The position numbers were made by a program, and so were the translations under genes. Shown one piece after another: positions 54,035 through 62,984 of a DNA stretch of 64,000 nt (position 1 is the first letter of the stretch; each line of letters begins with the position of its first letter). This DNA comes from an uncultured Caldilineaceae bacterium (GTDB lineage: Bacteria; Chloroflexota; Anaerolineae; Caldilineales; Caldilineaceae): NCBI GenBank assembly GCA_951813625.1, contig CATOTS010000019.1, positions 1 to 64,000 of the forward strand. The letters are read 5' to 3'. The notes under the pieces were generated by a model. That model did not search any database. It was not told the origin of the DNA and saw only the letters and a list, made by a program, of their open reading frames with translations.

Positions 54035-55276
54035 ATGCCTCTCGCCTTTCTCGACACCCCTTCCGGCATATCCGGAGACATATTTCTGGGCTGTCTCGTT
54101 GACGCCGGCTGGCCGCTCGACGCGCTACGGGCCGTTGTTACCAGTCTGCGACTCCCGCACAACAGCTGGAAGATCGGCGCCGAAAACGTCATGCGCGGCG
54201 GCATACGGGCAACCCTCGTTCACGTGGATGTCATCGAAGACGAGACCCACCGCCACCTGGCCGACGTGCACGAGATCATCGAGAATGGCGCACTGCCCGA
54301 TGACGTCAAGCTGCGCGCGAGATCCGTCTTCACCCGCCTGGCCGAGGCCGAGGCAACCATCCACGGCTCGACGCCCGAGCAAGTACACTTCCACGAAGTC
54401 GGTGCACTGGATGCGATCATCGATATCGTCGGCGTTTGCGCCGGGCTGCACGAGCTCAAAGTCCAGCGCCTGGGCGCGTCTGCGCTGCCGCTCGGACCGG
54501 GCTGGGCGCAATCGCAGCATGGACCAATCCCACTGCCGGCCCCGGCGACACTGGCGCTGCTGGCCGCAGTCGACGCGCCAACCGTCCCCGCGCCCGGCGC
54601 CGGCGAACTGGTCACGCCCACCGGCGCTGTACTGCTTGCAGAATTGGCCGAGTTCCGCCAGCCCGCCATGCACCTCCGCAAGATCGGCTGCGGCGCAGGC
54701 CGCAAACAGTTCGACTGGCCCAACCTGGCCCGGCTCTGGCTCGGCGAAGAGATCGCCGAAGATGCAGACCGGCCAGGCGAGACACCCTCCGGCGCCCTCG
54801 TCATCATCGAGACCAACATCGACGACATGAGCCCCGAACTGTACGAACCGGTGCAGCGCCTACTGCTCGAAACCGGCGCGCTCGACGTCTGGACCACGGC
54901 AATCTCGATGAAAAAGGGACGCCCCGCAACCAAGATAAGCGTTCTGGCCGAGCCGACCAACGAATCGACCCTGGCCGCAATCCTGCTGCGGCAGACGACA
55001 ACCCTGGGCGTCAGGGTCTACCCCGTCCGGCGTCACATCGCAGAACGCGCCTTCGAGACCGTGGCCACGCCGTACGGGTCCGTACGCGTGAAACTGAAGC
55101 GGTTAAGAGGCGAGATTGTGGGGGCCAAAGCCGAATTCGAGGACTGCAGGCAGCTGGCCGCGGCCACCCGCACGCCGTTGCCCGCCGTTTACGCCGCCGC
55201 CCAGGCCGCCGCGTCCGCCCTGGTCAGCCAGAATCCTGCTCTTCCGGCGCACTCTGGCAGCGGGGACCGCACCTGA
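54035..55276 (+). CDS. larC: LarC, nickel insertion into the pincer cofactor
   Basis: CTP-dependent cyclometallase that inserts nickel. 413 aa, single frame; in Lactobacillus plantarum the same protein is made through a frameshift between larC1 and larC2, which is not needed here. N-terminal LDTPSGISGDIFLGCLVDAG, HFHEVGALDAIIDIVG, GPGWAQSQHGPIPLPAPATL, TNIDDMSPELYEPV and KKGRPATKISVLA are LarC hallmarks. Ends TGA overlapping the next ATG. Confidence 0.95.
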   Translation: MPLAFLDTPSGISGDIFLGCLVDAGWPLDALRAVVTSLRLPHNSWKIGAENVMRGGIRATLVHVDVIEDETHRHLADVHEIIENGALPDDVKLRARSVFTRLAEAEATIHGSTPEQVHFHEVGALDAIIDIVGVCAGLHELKVQRLGASALPLGPGWAQSQHGPIPLPAPATLALLAAVDAPTVPAPGAGELVTPTGAVLLAELAEFRQPAMHLRKIGCGAGRKQFDWPNLARLWLGEEIAEDADRPGETPSGALVIIETNIDDMSPELYEPVQRLLLETGALDVWTTAISMKKGRPATKISVLAEPTNESTLAAILLRQTTTLGVRVYPVRRHIAERAFETVATPYGSVRVKLKRLRGEIVGAKAEFEDCRQLAAATRTPLPAVYAAAQAAASALVSQNPALPAHSGSGDRT

Positions 55277-55707
55277 TGAATGGCCTGGTAAAGAAGGTTG
55301 TCCCCATCGTGATTCGCCGTCGAGACTCGCCTGAGATTCTGGCCTTCCGCCACCCGAGGGGCGATTCACAACTGGTCAAGGGAACGCTGGAGGAGGGTGA
55401 AGAGCCGGAGTGCGCCGCGCTGCGCGAGCTGGCTGAGGAGTCAGGCATCCGCGACGCGACCGTAGAGCGCGCGCTGGGTCGGTTGGTCTTTCCCGAAATC
55501 GCCCAGGACTGGCATTTCTTCCTGTGCCGCGTTGCTTGCCCGCTCGCAGAAGAGTGGTCATTCTTCACCCAGGATGACGGCGGGCACCTTTTTGAGTTTT
55601 TTTGGCAGGTCTTGGAGGTCGAACCTGATAGCAGCTGGCACGAAGACTTTTGCCGCGCCCTGTCCTTTGTCCGCCGTCAGCTTGAGTCAGCAGGAACACC
55701 CAACTGA
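55276..55707 (+). CDS. NUDIX hydrolase
   Basis: 143 aa starting at ATG 55276, which overlaps the larC stop (TGATG). The Nudix box G-x5-E-x7-REUxEExGU is [23 protein letters not shown]. It probably clears a nucleotide by-product, but the substrate is not visible. Its coupling to larC suggests a link to the nucleotide chemistry of the cofactor operon (inference). Confidence 0.88.
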   Translation: MNGLVKKVVPIVIRRRDSPEILAFRHPRGDSQLVKGTLEEGEEPECAALRELAEESGIRDATVERALGRLVFPEIAQDWHFFLCRVACPLAEEWSFFTQDDGGHLFEFFWQVLEVEPDSSWHEDFCRALSFVRRQLESAGTPN

Positions 55708-55741
55708 ACCGAAATCATTGCTTTCCAGAGGAGAACGATCC

Positions 55742-56602
55742 ATGATCCCGAAACGTCTCTTTGGACGAACCGGTCATAACAGTACCGTCATACTCTTCGG
55801 CGCGGTCGCCTTGGCCGCGGTCACTCAGGCCGAAGCCGACGAAACCATGGAGTTGCTGCTGGAATACGGCATCAACCATATCGACACCGCGGCCGCCTAC
55901 GGCGAGGCCGAGGACCGGCTCGGCCCACCGCTGCAGAAATATCGCGACCGCTTCTTTTTGGCGACCAAAACGGGTGAACGCGAATATGCACCCGCCAAGG
56001 CCCAGATCCACCGCTCGCTGGAGCGAATGCAGGTCGATAGCATCGACCTTATCCAGTTCCACAATCTCGGCCACCCCGACGACTGGGATACGGCTATGGG
56101 TGAAAACGGCGCGCTGGAGGCGGCGAAGGAAGCCCGCGATCAAGGGCTGGTCAAATATATCGGCGTAACCGGACACGGGCTCAACATCGCCGCCTTCCAC
56201 CAGCGCAGCCTGCAGGCCTTCGACTTCGACTCGATCCTCCTTCCCTGGAACATCCAGATGAAGGGACACGCAAAGTACGCGGCCGATTTCGAGCGCGTTG
56301 TCCGTCTGGCTCGCGAGCGGCAGATTGCAGTCCAGACCATCAAGTCCCTGCTGCGAGGCACGTGGGGCACAACGCCAAAGAGCTATCGCACCTGGTACCA
56401 GCCCCTCGAGGAAAAGGCCGACGTCGACCGCGCCGTCCATTGGATCATGGCTCAGGATGACCTCTTTCTCAATACCGCCGGCGATATCAGGCTCCTGCCC
56501 AAGATCCTCGACGCCGCCAGCCGGTTCGACGGCAGCGGTCCGAGCGATGAAGAGATGGCGGCCATGGTGCAGGAGCAGAGCATGACGTCGCTGTTCGCCT
56601 GA
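55742..56602 (+). CDS. aldo/keto reductase, second
   Basis: 286 aa. [36 protein letters not shown] (Asp, Tyr), [10 protein letters not shown] (Lys) and DLIQFHNLG (His position). ATG 55742 has GAGGAG nine nt upstream. It is a different subgroup from the reductase at 51151, with a shorter C-terminus, and follows the NUDIX gene by 34 nt. Confidence 0.88.
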   Translation: MIPKRLFGRTGHNSTVILFGAVALAAVTQAEADETMELLLEYGINHIDTAAAYGEAEDRLGPPLQKYRDRFFLATKTGEREYAPAKAQIHRSLERMQVDSIDLIQFHNLGHPDDWDTAMGENGALEAAKEARDQGLVKYIGVTGHGLNIAAFHQRSLQAFDFDSILLPWNIQMKGHAKYAADFERVVRLARERQIAVQTIKSLLRGTWGTTPKSYRTWYQPLEEKADVDRAVHWIMAQDDLFLNTAGDIRLLPKILDAASRFDGSGPSDEEMAAMVQEQSMTSLFA

Positions 56603-56643
56603 TCTGAAGGCTGCGCCGCGGCGAACGGCATTTGCACCGCCCG

Positions 56644-57267
56644 ATGCGTATCATCTACCTCGCACTCTACAGCCTGCTCTACAACCAGCTGGCGTGGGCC
56701 TACGACGGCGTGAGCTGGGTGGTCAGCCTCGGCCGCTGGGACAGCTGGCGCCGGGCCGCGCTGCCGTTTGTGCGGGGAGAGCGCGTTCTCGAAGTCGGGT
56801 TCGGAACCGGCGCCCTGTTACCCAACTTGCAGAGCGGCCGGCGTCGCGTCTACGGTCTCGAACCGTCCGCGGCAATGCAGCGCATCAGCGCGCGCAAGTT
56901 AGGGCAGGGAGGGCGGCTCTTGCCCCGCCTGCAAGGGACCGCCCAACAGCTTCCCTTTGCCGATCGCGCCTTCGACACAATCGTAACCACGTTTCCCGCT
57001 TCCTTCATTCTCGACAAAAACGCCCACCGCGAGTTTGCGCGCTGTCTGCGGACAGGCGGAAGACTGATCGTCGTCGATGTCACCCTGACAAGCCAGCACC
57101 CGTTGCTGCGTTTCCTGTTTCACCTGCTCTTCCCTTCGCCTCCCGGTGCCCCAGAGCAACTCGACAACGCGTTTCAAGCGGCGAAGCTGAAGAAAAGCGA
57201 GCATCTGATCGGCGAAGGAGCCCTGCGCCCCCTGGTAGTCGTCGCCGAAAAGCAGGGCCGAGCATGA
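56644..57267 (+). CDS. class I SAM-dependent methyltransferase
   Basis: About 207 aa. SAM motif I VLEVGFGTGALLPNL, acidic motif II GLEPSAAM, and LPFADRAFDTIVTTFP for motif IV, then LRTGGRLIVVDVT. N-terminal LYNQLAWAYDGVSWVVSLGR is the UbiE-like entry. A TTG at 56632 could also start. Substrate unknown, although menG (menaquinone methyltransferase) has similar architecture. It overlaps the next gene by ATGA. Confidence 0.82.
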   Translation: MRIIYLALYSLLYNQLAWAYDGVSWVVSLGRWDSWRRAALPFVRGERVLEVGFGTGALLPNLQSGRRRVYGLEPSAAMQRISARKLGQGGRLLPRLQGTAQQLPFADRAFDTIVTTFPASFILDKNAHREFARCLRTGGRLIVVDVTLTSQHPLLRFLFHLLFPSPPGAPEQLDNAFQAAKLKKSEHLIGEGALRPLVVVAEKQGRA

Positions 57268-58094
57268 ACCGCCCCGCAATCCATACCCGGTTCGCCGGCA
57301 AGCAGTGCCCCCGCTGGCGACAAACGACGACCGCTGCCGGACGCATCGACCTCAGCCGGGACGGCCTTTGCTTGAGTAACGCAGGGGCGGCCGCCCGCAC
57401 CTACACCAACGCGCAGATCGACGACTACCGCGGCCTGAAGCGCGCCGACTACCCATGGAGGCCCCCATTGCGCCTGCATCTGCGCGCCCGCTTCTCGCAC
57501 GCCAGCGGCGACCTGACCGGGACCGCCGGTTTCGGCTTCTGGAATGATCCATTTCGCATCAGCGGTCCGCGCCCGCCCGCCCTTCCGCAGGCGGTCTGGT
57601 TCTTCTACGCAGGACCGCATTCCGACATGCGCCTTGCTGTAGACCGGCCGGGCTGGGGATGGAAAGCGGCCGTGGTAGACGCCCACAGCCGCCGCTTCCT
57701 CACTGCAGCCCCCTTCCTCGCTCTTTCCGCGCCGCTGATGCGCCTGCCCCGCCTGCGCCGCCGTCTCTCGACCACCTTTCAGCGCGCCGCCGGCATCGCC
57801 GAGACCACGCTGCCCGCGGCTATGAACCAATGGCACATCTACACAATCGACTGGCTGCAAGAGGGCGTTCAGTTCTTTGTCGACGGTTGTCTGCATTCCG
57901 AGACAGCCCAGGCCCCGGCCGGCCCGCTTGGACTCGTCCTGTGGCTGGACAACCAATATCTTCAGTTCGCGCCCTGGGGCCGTTTCCGCTGGGGAATGGT
58001 GGCAAAAAAGGAGTCGCAGAGGCTGGAAGTCGATTGGCTGGCGGTCGAGAGCGGCCCGCGGAAGCAGACGGCTGACCGAAGCAGGCCGGCCTGA
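57264..58094 (+). CDS. LamG/GH16-like concanavalin-fold protein, unknown
   Basis: 276 aa from ATG 57264, which overlaps the previous stop. The region AGFGFWNDPFRISG, VWFFYAGPHSDMRL and MNQWHIYTIDWLQEGVQFFV with DGCLHSET resembles GH16/LamG jelly-roll folds, where WHxYxIDW-xxxxxxFxVDG is a hallmark. The GH16 catalytic ExDxxE was not found, so it is probably a non-catalytic relative. No signal peptide was seen. Confidence 0.68.
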   Translation: MNRPAIHTRFAGKQCPRWRQTTTAAGRIDLSRDGLCLSNAGAAARTYTNAQIDDYRGLKRADYPWRPPLRLHLRARFSHASGDLTGTAGFGFWNDPFRISGPRPPALPQAVWFFYAGPHSDMRLAVDRPGWGWKAAVVDAHSRRFLTAAPFLALSAPLMRLPRLRRRLSTTFQRAAGIAETTLPAAMNQWHIYTIDWLQEGVQFFVDGCLHSETAQAPAGPLGLVLWLDNQYLQFAPWGRFRWGMVAKKESQRLEVDWLAVESGPRKQTADRSRPA

Positions 58095-58096
58095 AC

Positions 58097-59245
58097 CTAC
58101 TCGAACCGCACTTTGGAAGAGTCTGTGCTGCTGGCAATAGGGACGCGATGCGCGTCGACCAATTGCGCATTGAGGCGATGTCCCAGCCCCGGCTCCTGTG
58201 AAAGTACCAGGTGCCCGTCCTCGATCCGTTCCGCCGGCGTCAGCAGATCGGCGCGCCAGTCGACCTCGCCCCAAGCGTACTCCAGGACGTAAAAATTGGG
58301 CCAGGTGGAGGCCGCCTGCGCCGTCGCCGCGGTCGCAAGAGGTCCGGCCGGGTTGTGCGGGGCAACCGGCACCTGCCTCATGCGCGCCGCCGCCGCAATC
58401 TCATTCAACTCCTGGATGCCGCCGCAATGCTTGACGTCGGGCATGATCACGTCAACGCAGCGCCCGGCGGTGAACGCGCGGAAGGCTTCGATGCCGAAGA
58501 CGCTCTCAGCCGAGGCGATCGGTTGCGGGACCCGTGCGCCCACCGCCGTCAGGCCCTCGGTATCCGCGTAGGAGACCGGCTCCTCGTACCAGAACAGGTC
58601 GACGTCGGCAAGCTCCTGCCCGACGATCACCGCCAGCGAAACATCCATCCGGCTGTGACAGTCGACCGCCAGCTCGACCTCGTCACCGATCGCTCTGCGA
58701 ACGGCCCGCACACGTTCGACGCCTGGACGCCAGTCTGCCTCGGGACCTGTGCGGTAGCGGTACGGCGGGCGCAGCTCGTCAAACGGCGCCATTTTGACCG
58801 CGGTGAAGCCCCCGTCCGCGGCCTGCTTGGCCGCCCGCGCGAAACCCTGCGGCGAGCGGTCCACCACGTGGCGGTTGATGTTGGCATAGAGGCGGATCCG
58901 CTCCCTGACCGCTCCCCCGAAAAGGCGATGCAGAGGAACCTCCAGTGACCGCGCCGTTATATCCCACAGCGCCTGCTCCAATCCGGACAGCGCCGTGTTG
59001 TAAAACGAGCCGCCGTCCTTTCGCCGCAGCTTCTGGCGAATCTGCGCAATCCGGCGCGGATCTTCGCCCTCCAGGAGCCGCGCAAACTGTTCGACCGCGG
59101 CCGCGCAGAGCGCGTCGTTGCCGCTTTGGCTCGCCTCACCGATTCCGGTGATTCCCGCGTCGGTCTCCACCACGATATGCAGCCAGTTGCCGCGATGATT
59201 GACCCGGACGCCGACGGTCGAGATCGATAGGATTTGCAATGTCAC
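58097..59245 (-). CDS. enolase-superfamily (mandelate racemase/muconate lactonizing) sugar-acid dehydratase-like
   Basis: 382 aa. N-terminal capping domain (GIGEASQSGNDALCAAAVEQ), then barrel motifs: FTAVKMAPFD (Lys), LAVDCHSRMD (Asp metal ligand), FWYEEPVSY (Glu), IASAESVFG (Glu) and PHNPAGPLA (His). This is the galactonate/mannonate-dehydratase branch by motif, although the exact sugar acid is open. It is convergent with the LamG-like gene. Confidence 0.85.
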   Translation of the reverse strand: MTLQILSISTVGVRVNHRGNWLHIVVETDAGITGIGEASQSGNDALCAAAVEQFARLLEGEDPRRIAQIRQKLRRKDGGSFYNTALSGLEQALWDITARSLEVPLHRLFGGAVRERIRLYANINRHVVDRSPQGFARAAKQAADGGFTAVKMAPFDELRPPYRYRTGPEADWRPGVERVRAVRRAIGDEVELAVDCHSRMDVSLAVIVGQELADVDLFWYEEPVSYADTEGLTAVGARVPQPIASAESVFGIEAFRAFTAGRCVDVIMPDVKHCGGIQELNEIAAAARMRQVPVAPHNPAGPLATAATAQAASTWPNFYVLEYAWGEVDWRADLLTPAERIEDGHLVLSQEPGLGHRLNAQLVDAHRVPIASSTDSSKVRFE

Positions 59246-59257
59246 TGCTCCACTTTC

Positions 59258-59683
59258 TTAACTACCGGTAGTGAATATCCCTGCCGCCATCAACCGTTGC
59301 CTCTCCGCCACTCGCCTAGGCGCATTCATTTGCAAAATCCTAACTGTCACTCGCGCTTCGGGAGAAAGAGGTTGCAGTTGACCACCCTCGTAGCGAAAGT
59401 GCTCCACCCAGATCTGGATACGGGGGTTGAAGAGGGGCGTCAAATGACCGGTCACCGGGTCGATGGATCCGATATTGGGTCCTTAATGGCGGTTGCATCT
59501 CATGCAAGCAAGAGCCAGATTCTGCAACTCTGTCTCGCCCCCATGTTGTACAGCGATAATGTGGTCGGGTTCGTGCTTGTGGAGGGTCATCGACTGGGGC
59601 AAGCGGCAATACTCACAAGTGTCGCCGGCGACTTCGCGCAAGGCTGACCTTAACTCATCCGAAATCGCGCCGGCCATTCTCAT
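59258..59683 (-). pseudogene. HNH endonuclease interrupted by one in-frame TAA
   Basis: From ATG 59683 the frame encodes CEYCRLPQSMTLHKHEPDHI and NLALACMRCNRH, the zinc and HNH parts of a common HNH family, then TAA (59485-59483). The same frame resumes GPNIGSIDPVTGHLTPLFNP and continues the family sequence to the true stop at 59258. In relatives the residue at the stop is Lys (RHKGPN), so one A-to-T change explains it. No other lesion is present. Confidence 0.8.
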
Positions 59684-60033
59684 CCTCTGTCAGCGGCGAG
59701 CTTCGAAGACAACTCTGCTTTCAGCATGACGAAAACGTTTTCAATTTCCTCCAGCTCTTCTAATTCCTGCTTCTCTTTCCTGGAAAGCAGGCCCATCCCG
59801 TTCAGGGCAAGAAGCCGCTCAAGGCGGGTCTGTCTCTCTTCGCTTACATGATAGTCCAGGACCTCCTGCGGAGATGGGTTGCCACGCAGGAATTCGATCA
59901 GGTCTGCTGCCGTAGCCGCCGCTTCCGTTCTCAGGCCCAAAAGCGAGATTTCAAGTATGGAAGGCAACCATTTGTCCAGAGATTGGACCTTTTCCGCCAG
60001 ATCATCGGGCAGCTGGATCGTTACTTGTGTCAT
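59680..60033 (-). CDS. small protein paired with HNH gene, unknown
   Basis: 117 aa. N-terminal VTIQLPDDLAEKVQSLDKWL resembles the start of antitoxin/ribbon-helix-helix proteins; the C-terminus is a Glu/Leu-rich helix (RKEKQELEELEEIENVFVML). It overlaps the HNH start by 4 nt. Such small-protein plus HNH pairs recur in cyanobacteria and Chloroflexota; function not established. Confidence 0.72.
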   Translation of the reverse strand: MTQVTIQLPDDLAEKVQSLDKWLPSILEISLLGLRTEAAATAADLIEFLRGNPSPQEVLDYHVSEERQTRLERLLALNGMGLLSRKEKQELEELEEIENVFVMLKAELSSKLAADRG

Positions 60034-60105
60034 AGTCCGCTTCCTCTTGGCATGGCGGTTTGCCGGCTGCCAGAGCCTGCCAATCGATCGGCGGCAGTCC
60101 TTGAC

Positions 60106-60921
60106 TCAGTGGACCGTCCAACCACCGTCGATAGTAATTCCAGCGCCGGTCATGTAGCTGGAAGCGTCGCTGGCCAGAAAGACCGCCAGCCCGCCAATCT
60201 CGTCGAGGTCGCCCCAGCGGCCGAGAGGAATACGCGCGATGAACTTACTGTACTCCACCGGGTCCTCTTTCAGCGGCGTGTTCATCTCGGTTGCAAAAGG
60301 GCCCGGCAGCATGGCGTTGACCGTGATGTCGTACGGCGCCCACTCCAATGCAAGCGCACGCGTCATCTGCCACACAGCCCCCTTGCTGGAGGCATAAGGC
60401 GTCCGCTCGGGCAGGGCGATGATCGAGAGCGTCGAGCCGACATTTATCACCCGCCCGTAACGCTGCGCCTTCAGATGGGTGGCGGCCGCGCGGCAGATGT
60501 TCCAAACGCCGGTCGTGTTTGTGGCGATAACACGCTGAAACTCCTCCGGCTCAAGCTCTTCGATCGGTCCGCGGATGTTGATGCCGGCATTGTTGACGAG
60601 AATGTGCAGACCGCCGAACTCTTCGATCACCCGCTGCACGACCTGCGCCGACTGCTCCGTATCGCTCACATCGCAGGCATAACCGCGCACGCCCGTCAAT
60701 CGGCCTGCCGCCCCACCACCGTCCCGTGCGCCGCCGGCGTCCGGGAGCGACCCGGCGATTTCGCCCGCAGCCAGATCCGCCCGCTCCTGCTCCCTGCTCG
60801 TGAGCGCGACCTGCGCGCCGGCCTCGGCCAGCGCCTGCGCCATCTGCCGGCCCAACCCGCGATTGCCGCCCGTGACAAGAGCGACGCGGCCGGTTAGCTT
60901 GAACTTGTCGAGAACCGACAT
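60106..60921 (-). CDS. SDR-family oxidoreductase (gluconate 5-dehydrogenase-like)
   Basis: 271 aa from ATG 60921 with GGAGG six nt upstream. Rossmann motif LVTGGNRGLGRQMAQAL, NNAG in ILVNNAGINIRGP, catalytic Ser region and TPYASSKGAVWQM (Tyr-x3-Lys), MLPGPFATEMN and the C-terminal DGGWTV. An insert of about 20 Gly/Ala/Arg residues follows the second strand (PDAGGARDGGGAAGR). An upstream ATG at 61068 would run into the divergent gene. Confidence 0.88.
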   Translation of the reverse strand: MSVLDKFKLTGRVALVTGGNRGLGRQMAQALAEAGAQVALTSREQERADLAAGEIAGSLPDAGGARDGGGAAGRLTGVRGYACDVSDTEQSAQVVQRVIEEFGGLHILVNNAGINIRGPIEELEPEEFQRVIATNTTGVWNICRAAATHLKAQRYGRVINVGSTLSIIALPERTPYASSKGAVWQMTRALALEWAPYDITVNAMLPGPFATEMNTPLKEDPVEYSKFIARIPLGRWGDLDEIGGLAVFLASDASSYMTGAGITIDGGWTVH

Positions 60922-60980
60922 CTGTTCCTCCGCTGGATCTTTGGTGCGCGGCCCTCGGCGAGAAAACAGGAGCAGCCGCT

Positions 60981-61010
60981 TTTCACTATCCGCCCAAAAG
61001 AAGCTATCAT
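60981..61010 (+). promoter_or_regulatory. putative promoter for the 61096 gene
   Basis: TTTCAC (60981-60986), 18 nt, TATCAT (61005-61010), 86 nt before ATG 61096, within the divergent region. Confidence 0.4.
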
Positions 61011-61095
61011 ACCCGGCATGACCGGTGGCGTTCGAAAGTCGATAGCCCTGACTTGGTTTCACCGGCAACTATACACCAACAGCCGGTCTTCCGCC

Positions 61096-61896
61096 ATGCC
61101 TGACAGTATCCTGTCCCCCTCCGAGCACAGCGCCCTGCTTGAATTTACGCGCCAGCTGGCTGTCGAAAGCGGCGCCATCATTCGCCGCCACTTCCGCACC
61201 GATTACACCGTCGACAGCAAGTCGGACGAGTCGCCGGTTACGGTCGCCGACCGCCAGGCCGAGGAACGCATGCGCGAGCTGATCACAGACCGCTTTCCCG
61301 CCCACGGGATCCTCGGCGAAGAGTTCGGCCATCACCAGCCCGACGCCCCATTCCAGTGGGTGCTGGACCCGATCGACGGCACCAAAAACTTCATCAGCCA
61401 CGGCTACCTGTTCGGCACGCTGATCGCCCTGACGCACGACGGCCGGGCGCTGCTGGGGGCGATTCACCAGCCTGTGCTGGAAGACCTGCTCCTGGGAGAT
61501 GGCCAAACGACCTGGCTCAACGGCGCGCCGGTGCAGGTGCGGGCTTGCACAAGCCTGGAGGAAGCCGTCTTCCTGACGACCAGCCACTACAACGTCGAGA
61601 ATCACCAGAACGGTCCCGCTTTTGAGGCAGTAGCGCGTCGCGCAGCCCGCTACCATACATGGGGTGACTGCCACGGCTACTACCTGGTGGCAGTCGGAGG
61701 CGCCGACGTTATGACCGATCCGATCATGAATTTCTGGGACAGGGCCGCGCTCGTGCCGATCATAGAAGGGGCCGGCGGACGCATCACCGACTGGCAAGGC
61801 GGCGACCCGCTCTACGGCAGCGGGGTCATCGCCAGCGGCGGCGGCTTCCACGATGAGTTGATTCGGCTGCTAAACCCGGGCGCGCACTCGAATTGA
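61096..61896 (+). CDS. inositol-monophosphatase / histidinol-phosphatase-like
   Basis: 266 aa. Metal-site motifs GEEFGHH (Glu), WVLDPIDGTKNF (DPIDGT), and the last Asp in IMNFWDRAALVPIIEGAGG. N-terminal GAIIRRHFRTDYTVDSKSDE fits the IMPase family; the HisN-type substrate is possible because the loop is like that of bacterial histidinol phosphatases. ATG 61096 is preferred to an earlier one at 61018, which lies over the divergent promoter. Confidence 0.85.
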   Translation: MPDSILSPSEHSALLEFTRQLAVESGAIIRRHFRTDYTVDSKSDESPVTVADRQAEERMRELITDRFPAHGILGEEFGHHQPDAPFQWVLDPIDGTKNFISHGYLFGTLIALTHDGRALLGAIHQPVLEDLLLGDGQTTWLNGAPVQVRACTSLEEAVFLTTSHYNVENHQNGPAFEAVARRAARYHTWGDCHGYYLVAVGGADVMTDPIMNFWDRAALVPIIEGAGGRITDWQGGDPLYGSGVIASGGGFHDELIRLLNPGAHSN

Positions 61897-61966
61897 GTAG
61901 CTCCCACACGGGCGACGCGGCCTCATAAGACCGCACAGTCAAAGTTCAAGGGGGCTTGGGCAAATC

Positions 61967-62734
61967 ATGCTTCTGCAAGATAGAGTCGTACTGATTACCG
62001 GCGCTGGCTCAGGCATCGGCCGGGCAACCGCCTCCCTTTTCGCCAGCGAAGGCGCCAAAGTCGTAGTCGCCGATATCAACGCCGAAAGCGGTCAGGATAC
62101 CGTGGACTCGATACGCAAGGCCGGCGGCGAGGCGCTCTTCGTTCAGGGCGATGTCGGTAAGCTCGCCGCCGTCGAGGCGATGGTCCGGACCGCCATCGAC
62201 CGCTACGGACGCCTCGACATCGTCCACAGCAACGCCGCGACCTACGCAATGGGCACCGCCACAGAGTTGAGCGAAGAGGAATGGGACCTCACGCTCGACG
62301 CCACTCTGAAGGCGACGTGGATGCTCGCCCGCTGCGCGCTGCCGCAGATGCTGGAACAGGGCGCCGGCGTATTCGTCATCACCGGCTCGGTCCATGCCCT
62401 GCGCGGATACGCCGGCTATACCGCCTACCAGGCCGCCAAGGGTGGTCTGCTCGCGTTGACCCGCGCCCTTGCCGCCGACTACGCGCCGCAGGTCCGGGTG
62501 AACACGATTCTGCCCGGCGCGGTCGTGACCGGCCTGTGGGACCCGATTTCGGAAGAAGACAGGAAAAAGATCGCCCGGATGTGCCCGCTCGAGCGCAATG
62601 GCAGCCCGGAGGAGATTGCGCAGGCGGCGCTCTTCCTGGCCTCCGACATGTCCAGCTACATGACGGGGAGTCACGTCGTCGTCGACGGCGGGCTGAGCTC
62701 GGTCATGACTCTGCCGGAGGACATTTCGCTCTAG
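61967..62734 (+). CDS. SDR-family oxidoreductase (glucose 1-dehydrogenase-like)
   Basis: 255 aa. VLITGAGSGIGRATASLFAS, VVVADINAESG (Asp favours NAD), VHSNAATYAMG in place of NNAG, ITGSVHALRGYAGYTAYQAA followed by KGG (Tyr-x3-Lys) and the C-terminal VVDGGLSSV. Starts 70 nt after the IMPase-like gene. Confidence 0.88.
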   Translation: MLLQDRVVLITGAGSGIGRATASLFASEGAKVVVADINAESGQDTVDSIRKAGGEALFVQGDVGKLAAVEAMVRTAIDRYGRLDIVHSNAATYAMGTATELSEEEWDLTLDATLKATWMLARCALPQMLEQGAGVFVITGSVHALRGYAGYTAYQAAKGGLLALTRALAADYAPQVRVNTILPGAVVTGLWDPISEEDRKKIARMCPLERNGSPEEIAQAALFLASDMSSYMTGSHVVVDGGLSSVMTLPEDISL

Positions 62735-62984
62735 CCATTCCCTTGGGCTGTGTCACGCGGGGGGTCCATCAAGTGCAGGATCTCCTGCTATAGGCAGCAA
62801 TGACCGAAAGCGACTGCCAATGTAGCCGGCTCCCCGTTGGCGTCGCGCCGGAATCGTAGGCCGCTCCTTCCACTTCTCTCCATCCCAATCACCCCCGTCT
62901 GTCGGCAGAGGCATCTGGTGGCCGGTAGGCGGCTGAAAGTGGCAAAAGTCTGCGAAGGGTCTTCTTCGCCAATCTTCGTGGAGT

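Noticed and set aside
53475..54830. 451-codon frame overlapping larE and larC
   Set aside because: Arg/Pro-rich alternate frame of two clear genes.
58097..59245. Missing menC (o-succinylbenzoate synthase)
   Set aside because: It is in the same superfamily, but its motifs and context fit the sugar-acid dehydratase branch and it is far from the men operon.
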